Below are positions 58,731 to 64,000 of a stretch of 64,000 nucleotides of DNA, in pieces (position 1 is the stretch's first letter; each line of letters begins with the position of its first letter). Under the pieces are notes generated by a model. That model searched no databases and had not been told where the DNA came from. It was given only the letters and a program-made list of their open reading frames with translations. A program made the translations under genes and the position numbers. Origin of the DNA: Topomyia yanbarensis (lineage: Eukaryota > Arthropoda > Insecta > Diptera > Culicidae); the NCBI RefSeq assembly GCF_030247195.1, contig NC_080672.1, positions 158,169,167 through 158,233,166 of the forward strand, written 5' to 3'.

Positions 58731-58985
58731 TCTTGCACGAATAAAATCTCAAATAAATTATAGAAATCAACAAAACGACCGAAATAAAAAAGTAAAGAAA
58801 AAAATGAAATACAAGGTTTTTAAATTCATAAAATGAGTAGAAAAATTAATGTAAATCAAAATTATAAAATACACGAATGAAATTAGATTAGGTTATCAAA
58901 TAAAAATTAAGATTATATTTAGAAATAGTTATAAGATTAATAGAATAAATTGACTCATACTAACAAATTGAATGAAATAAAACAA
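58731..58985. other. AT-rich sequence leading into the minisatellite
   Basis: A-rich with AAATGAAAT / ATAAAATGA words that resemble decayed repeat units of the array that follows. Confidence 0.4.
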
Positions 58986-59470
58986 ATGACTGAGCAAATG
59001 AATGAAATGAATCAAATGAATCAAATCATTCAAATGATTCAAATGAATCAAATGATTCAAATGATTCAAATGAATCAAATGAATCAAATGAATCAAATGA
59101 ATCAAATGAATCAAATGAATCAAATGAATCAAATGAATCAAATGAATCAAATGAGTCAAATGAATGAAATGAATTAAATGAATCAAATGAATCAAATAAA
59201 TCAAATGAATCAAATGAATCAAATGAATCAAATGAATCAAATGAATCAAATGAATCAAATGAATGAAATGAATCAAATAAATCAAATGAATCAAATGAAT
59301 CAAATGAATCAAATGAATCAAATGAATCAAATGAATCAAATGAATCAAATGAATCAAATGAATCAAATGAATCAAATGAATCAAATGAATCAAATGAATC
59401 AAATGAATCAAATGAATCAAATGAATCAAATAAATCAAATAAATCAAATGAATCAAATGAATCAAATTGA
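58986..59470. repeat. 9-bp minisatellite (AATCAAATG)n
   Basis: About fifty near-perfect tandem AATCAAATG units with a few variants (ATTCAAATG, AATGAAATG, AATAAATCA). All frames stay open because the unit is a multiple of three, giving runs of Met-Asn-Gln on one strand and Ile-His-Leu or Phe-Asp-Ser on the other; these are not genes. Confidence 0.97.
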
Positions 59471-60050
59471 TTTAATTCATCCAGTGAATACAATGAATCA
59501 AATTAATGAAATGGATAAAATGAATAAAAAGAATGGATGAACAAAATGAATAAAGTAAAAAACAAATGAAATGCATAAATAAAATAAACGAATCAAATAA
59601 ACAAAATGAGCTGAAGTGATAAAATGAATAAATAGAAGAAAATGAGCAGAATAAAATGCATTGATAAAAATGAAAAATTGAACAATGGTAAAAGGTTATA
59701 AATTAATATAAAGAAATAAATTGATTAAATAAATTATTTGGATGAAATGATTAAAACTGAAAAAGTAGTCAGATTATTAAAATGAAGAAACTGAACAAAA
59801 TGAATAAACTAGAAAAAATGAATAAAATGCATACAATGCAAACAATGAATAAAATAAGTTAAATGAATGATATGAGTAAAACGCACAAAAAGAATAAACT
59901 GATCAGAGTGAATCTAAAGAATGAAACGAATAAAATAAGTAAAATGAACGCAGATGAATAAAACGAATAACAAGACTTGGAATAAAATAATTAATTAAAA
60001 TGAAATGGTCATATATTTGAAGCTAAAAACATTTTTGAATAAAGAAAATG
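59471..60050. repeat. Decayed flank of the minisatellite
   Basis: Words such as AAAATGAATAAAA, AAATGAATGATATG and AAATGCATAC keep the ATGAA/ATAAA rhythm for another 500-600 bases with rising divergence, as if an older, longer array decayed here. Confidence 0.55.
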
Positions 60051-60804
60051 AATAAACCAGATTGTACGAATTTGAGAACCATTGCATCAGAAAGTTTTTA
60101 AATGTTTTTGAAAATCCCATCTTCTGAGGAAAGGCTAATAAATATGCAATGGACTTTCTAGGGCTTCCATCTTTTTTTTGGTTTTATTCTTTTTGTTTTC
60201 ATGCTTCTTTACTTGACGGCGTCGTTTTAAGATTATCTGGTGTTTCTACTTTATTGTTGGACCTTTATTAGTTATCAGGAACCTGGAACGTTCAATTTGC
60301 TTTGGAATTCGAAATTTATTTTTTGATCACATATTCCCGAAAAAAAGATTTATGTACATAATAGAATTTACTGGTCCAGTATTTTAACGCGCAATTGAAT
60401 ATAGTAAAGTGAGACAAGGTCACATGTGCTTTCAAGCCCCTTGCACAGAGAACGACAGGGAGAATGCGATTCGTGAATGAGACAGGTAGATATTTCAAAG
60501 TTTTTATTTGCATTGAAGTAAATAGTGTGAAATGTCTAAGCTATGTCGATAGCATAAAAGCCGTGCAATCAGTTGATTGCAATGCAGTCTCTTTCCATTC
60601 ATCATCATAGCTTTCATATTGTTTCGTTCCGAATTATCGTGCAGGAAATATGGATAATTCAGTCCTATACAGACCAATACTGTGAAAAAGAAATGGTTCA
60701 AACTACTCAGTATATCCAGATATGGACGACGATAAGTTAGAAGACACATTGTAATTGCATCCCCTATCGAGAGTGGGTACTTTGGTAGACTTCTTTTCCT
60801 GGAT
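60051..60804. other. No recognisable gene
   Basis: AT-rich with two minus-strand frames (60316-60513, 60504-60890) that match nothing; the second overlaps the end of the LINE relic that follows. Confidence 0.4.
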
Positions 60805-61364
60805 CTAAATTGTGGATATTTTTGGTCTTTGCTTTGATTTTTCATGAAAGTTCGTACCAATACAACGAATGTGCAGCTGGTACAACTCATGGTTCATTCG
60901 CTTGCGCCACGTTCCGTCTTCATTCTGCACGCCACCATAGATGGTACGCAACACCTTTCGTTCGAAAACTCCAAGGGCGCGTTGGTACTCCACGAGCATA
61001 GTCCAGGTCTCGTGGCCGTAGAGAACCACCGATCTAATCAGCGTTTTGTAGATAATCAACTTCGTGCGGCGGCGAATTTTGTTCGACCGGAGCGTCCTAC
61101 GGAGTCCAAAGCAGGCACGATTTCCCGCCAAGATCCGTCTCTGAATTTCACTGCTGTTATCATTTACGTCGGTTACCTGTGAGCCCAAATACATGTATTC
61201 GTCGACCATCTCGATTTCGGCACCGTCAATCCGAACTCGGGTGGGAGGTTCACATTGTCGTCTCTAGAACCTCTTCCTTTCATGCATTTTGTCTTCGAAA
61301 CGTTGATGGCAAGTCCAATCCTGCTGGCTTTAGCTTTCAGCCTTTGAGCATATGTTTCATTCAA
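60805..61364 (-). pseudogene. RTE-like LINE reverse transcriptase relic B
   Basis: Minus strand: TYAQRLKAKASRIGLAINVS then KTKCMKGRG (61364-61200), frameshift, VDEYMYLGSQVTDVNDNSSE, IQRRILAGNRACFGLRRTLR, TKLIIYKTLIRSVVLYGHET, QRALGVFERKVLRTIYGGVQ and GTWRKRMNHELYQLH (61209-60860). This is the region just after the catalytic motif C in the same style of element as 50480-51250. The palm domain itself is missing. Apart from one frameshift the reading is clean, so this copy is younger than relic A. The clade assignment is by motif style only. Confidence 0.78.
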
Positions 61365-61696
61365 AATTCAATAAAGATACGAATAGTTTAAATATCGCTC
61401 GTGGAATGTCTCTTTTGAAAAATTTCATCGTCAAACTTTCATATTACCCAGTTAAGCCAAATATTTTTCTGATATAGCCATGAATTTCCTTAATTATAGC
61501 GTAGATACAGGGTTTGAATACAATTGAATTAAAGTTGAGTTGATGTAGCAGCAGAAAAAAATAGTTTTGTTTTCTCAAACCTTCGCTATTACAATTAATA
61601 AATATTTCAGTTTGGCAGAAGATCTTATCACACAACTTAGAAATGGATACAGAAATAGCTAGATAGATGCGATAGAAGAGAGAGAGAGAGAGAGAG

Positions 61697-61745
<49 letters not shown>

Positions 61746-62120
61746 GAGAGAGAGATGGGGGGAGTGTGAGGAATGGCAAATGATGCAGTGACATTATTTT
61801 TATAGGTATATCATTATGATATATTGATTCTTACATTCTTATCATAAATAATGTAAGTAGTATTTTTTGCGCCATAACCAGTATAACCTAAATCTTGCAA
61901 AAGAGATAAATTTTCGCTAGATTTTTGGGCTTCAAACATACAGTTGCTTTCGGTGACGCCACAAGTATAATTATATTAGAAATCTTTTATCTCACTACTA
62001 GGTGAATTACTTGTTGATCTGTGTATTGATATATCATCCAACATTTACCTCATGATTGAACGCAATGCCTAATCCAAGGAATAAATACTAGAACTCACTG
62101 TTTCTTTATCAACACATTAT
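61365..62120. other. No gene; contains a GA microsatellite
   Basis: AT-rich. The minus frame at 61444-61794 is driven by the microsatellite at 61675-61755 (Ser-Leu runs) and is not a gene. Confidence 0.45.
61675..61755. repeat. (GA)n microsatellite
   Basis: About 80 bp of GA with three or four interruptions. Confidence 0.97.
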
Positions 62121-62775
62121 TTTGTCTTTGAAGTGAACTTATATATTGATTTTTGAGAAATAGTTCATTTATTATAAAGGTAATTCACAAAATGTTCTCA
62201 ACATCGAATTCCTTGAATGTGTTTTCATACCCCGATATTCGAAATCGGTTTAGTTTTGCCCCTAAAACAATACTCTGTATGAAATAATCTCATTTTTAAT
62301 CAGTGGAAATTGGTAAGCGAGGACTAAAAATACAAAATGGTTAATATCTCCGCCGCCCGTGCACAGATTTAGACAATCTATAGCTTGTTAGAAAGGTATT
62401 TTTACAAGCTTTCTATTTATGTGCAGTATTGTACAATAATGTATTGTTCGAAAGTTATTTGCAAAAAACTTGCTGCGTTTTGACAAACTCGCCCATATCT
62501 CAGAAAGTAAACAACATATCGAAAATCAAAAATAATCGTGTCAAATTGCAATGTTAGGCCTTTCATTTGAAACTAATTTCATTAAGATCGGTTCAGCCAT
62601 TGCTGAGATAATTACATGACATTTTGTATATATACATGTACACATACACACACACACATACAGACATTGTCTCAATTTGTCGAGCTGAGTCGATTGGTAT
62701 ATGAGACTCGGCCCTCGAAAAAGTTTTCAAAATTTGAGCGAATCCTATACATTTCTTTTGTAAGAAATGTAAAAA
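62121..62775 (+). repeat. Dispersed mosquito repeat, family Y (copy 2)
   Basis: Full-length match to 56270-56899, with GATCGGTTCAGCCATTGCTG, a CA tract at 62637-62663, TTGTCGAGCTGAGTCGATTG, GACTCGGCCCTCG, and the terminal hairpin CATTTCTTTTGTAAGAAATG (perfect arms) at 62750-62769. Confidence 0.75.
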
Positions 62776-63299
62776 GGTGGGAACATTCGTCATGTTTGGG
62801 TGTATTAGTTTTATACATGTAAAATTAAATATGGCGTCCACGACGCTGGAAATGTACAGAGAGATCCAAACGAGCATTCGGATTCTTTGGCGCACGAGAA
62901 AAGACTGAACATCACCTCGGATCTTCCGATTCGAATTCTTAGGGACACTTTAATATCTCGAAACTACCAATGAAATATAATCACAACCGAACCGAAATAA
63001 CTCTGGCCACAGAAAAGCCCACTACGACATTTGTTTGTTTTCTTCATATCCTTTTGTTTTATCGGTTCTATCGAAGAAAGATAAGAACTGTAATTGTACA
63101 TAGATAAATGCGGTCACCTGTACCGTCTTACCCGAAAACGTTACTGCCATTTTTATCTAATGCAAACCAAAACAAACAAAATGCTCCGGAAACGTGCAAT
63201 GTATTCCTGTCGAATTGTCTAATGAAGGATTTTTTTTAAAATCATTTCATCGTTTCCCACACGATGCAGGTGAGCAGATACATTTTAGTATCTTGCCAA
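62776..63299. other. No recognisable gene
   Basis: AT-rich, with a more balanced part at 62820-62940 that matches nothing. Confidence 0.35.
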
Positions 63300-63690
63300 T
63301 ATCGATACTAGCCAGATATATGAAACCGATTCGAATTTGACGATCCCCGGAACTGATGGAGAAATTCAACGTTGGTAAAATCATTACATGCAGAGGACCT
63401 GATCTAAAATTGGAACATTTAAGACCGACTGTCAATCATATTAAGCATAGTATAATGGTTTGGGGTGCATTTGGAGTTCCAGATATATCGTGTGAACATT
63501 TTGAAGTCAAATTTTAAGGCTGGCGCGGAAAATGGGCTATGGAAGAAATGTTCGTATTGGCCATGATAACGACGCGAAGCATAATTCGATGGTAGTAAAG
63601 AAATGATTACCGTACAGCGTTAAAAAGACTCTGTCTCATCCTTCCCAGTCTCCGGATTCAAGCCCAATTTATGAAATATGCAATATCAAA
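63300..63690 (+). pseudogene. Tc1-like transposase relic
   Basis: Short frames with stops between them. Segments: ELMEKFNVGKIITCRG and VNHIKHSIMVWGAFG (about 63350-63475), matching the VKHGG.SVMVWG stretch of Tc1 transposases; then MGYGRNVRIGHDNDAKHNSM and VVKK (about 63530-63605), the counterpart of the QQDND.KH box with the second catalytic Asp; then SHPSQSPDSSPIYE (about 63637-63680), the counterpart of WPSQSPDLNPIEH with the last acidic residue. At least two stops and frameshifts occur. The first catalytic Asp and the DNA-binding domain upstream are not found, and terminal repeats are not seen. It would have catalysed cut-and-paste transposition when intact. Confidence 0.75.
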
Positions 63691-64000
63691 TTTGTACACG
63701 GAGGTCAAAAGTACTAATAAACACGAGCTTTGAATTCATATTAGAAAAGTTTATGCGTTTTGCTAACGATAAATTCATTATAGTTTGTTGAGGAGTATAT
63801 GATGCTTCCACAAGTAGGAATTAAACATGAGATAACTTTAATAACTACCAAATAAATTTTTTATGGAGTTGTCATAAAGCTCTTAATCCATGTTTTATCA
63901 ATGTACGTACACGGTCTGACACTCGAAGTGTAACAAATTAAACAGGTCATAAATTCAGTGTGGAATATTATTTTTTATTTATTTCGGACTGCGGAATGTG

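Noticed and set aside
58929..59540. Long open frames of Met-Asn-Gln, Ile-His-Leu and Phe-Asp-Ser repeats
   Set aside because: They are produced by a 9-bp tandem repeat that has no stops in several frames on both strands.
1..64000. CRISPR array or prokaryotic operon structure
   Set aside because: No direct repeats with unique spacers and no dense gene packing; the repeats are tandem or transposon-type and the DNA is eukaryotic.
1..64000. Endogenous viral elements, which are common in mosquito genomes
   Set aside because: No frame or decayed stretch resembled a viral polymerase, nucleoprotein or glycoprotein.

Overview
Eukaryotic, AT-rich, non-coding DNA packed with transposons, most likely from a culicine (Aedes-like) mosquito. 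The assignment rests on recognising dispersed repeats with CA/GT microsatellite cores and ends such as GTGCCTTTCTCAT / ATGAGAAAGGCAAAA, and on the mix of R1, Jockey, LOA-like and RTE-like non-LTR retrotransposons with many MITEs; it was not checked against a database. I find no intact host protein gene, no rRNA or tRNA gene, no CRISPR array and no recognisable viral insertion. Almost every long open frame is a shadow of a repeat or a piece of a broken retrotransposon.

Layout. 1-606 is an unidentified minus-strand frame with few stops. 900-2860 holds AT-rich repeats, a Tc1/pogo-style MITE and a short LINE ORF1-only insertion with a 12-bp target duplication. 2967-12174 is a head-to-tail triplication of a 3.07-kb unit (copies over 99% alike by eye), each carrying the same dead R1-like reverse transcriptase. 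12175-16000 has no recognisable gene. 16003-30140 is a scatter of foldback elements, microsatellite-bearing repeats, a LOA-like endonuclease relic and a 520-bp Tc1-type MITE. 33868-37200 is a long R1 relic on the minus strand, split by a 258-bp MITE, and is followed at 37607-38076 by an almost perfect 191-bp-arm palindrome. 38251-42400 is the longest repeat-poor stretch.

44856-53011 is a nest. A small TTAA-flanked element was hit by a 5'-truncated LINE (74-bp target duplication) and by a 6.2-kb hAT-like element. The hAT-like element in turn contains another MITE, an RTE-like LINE piece and a Jockey-type reverse transcriptase broken by one stop codon. 54003-55990 is a second relic of the R1 family seen at 34-37 kb, now on the plus strand and cut cleanly by a 1341-bp TA-flanked MITE. 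57183-58722 is a hAT-type element with a perfect 8-bp target duplication. 58986-59470 is a 9-bp minisatellite, and a Tc1 transposase relic lies near the end (63300-63690).

The genes here do not form a pathway. What the window records is the order of transposon insertions, plus several structured repeats (foldbacks, a tandem array, paired terminal hairpins) that may matter for small-RNA production or local recombination.
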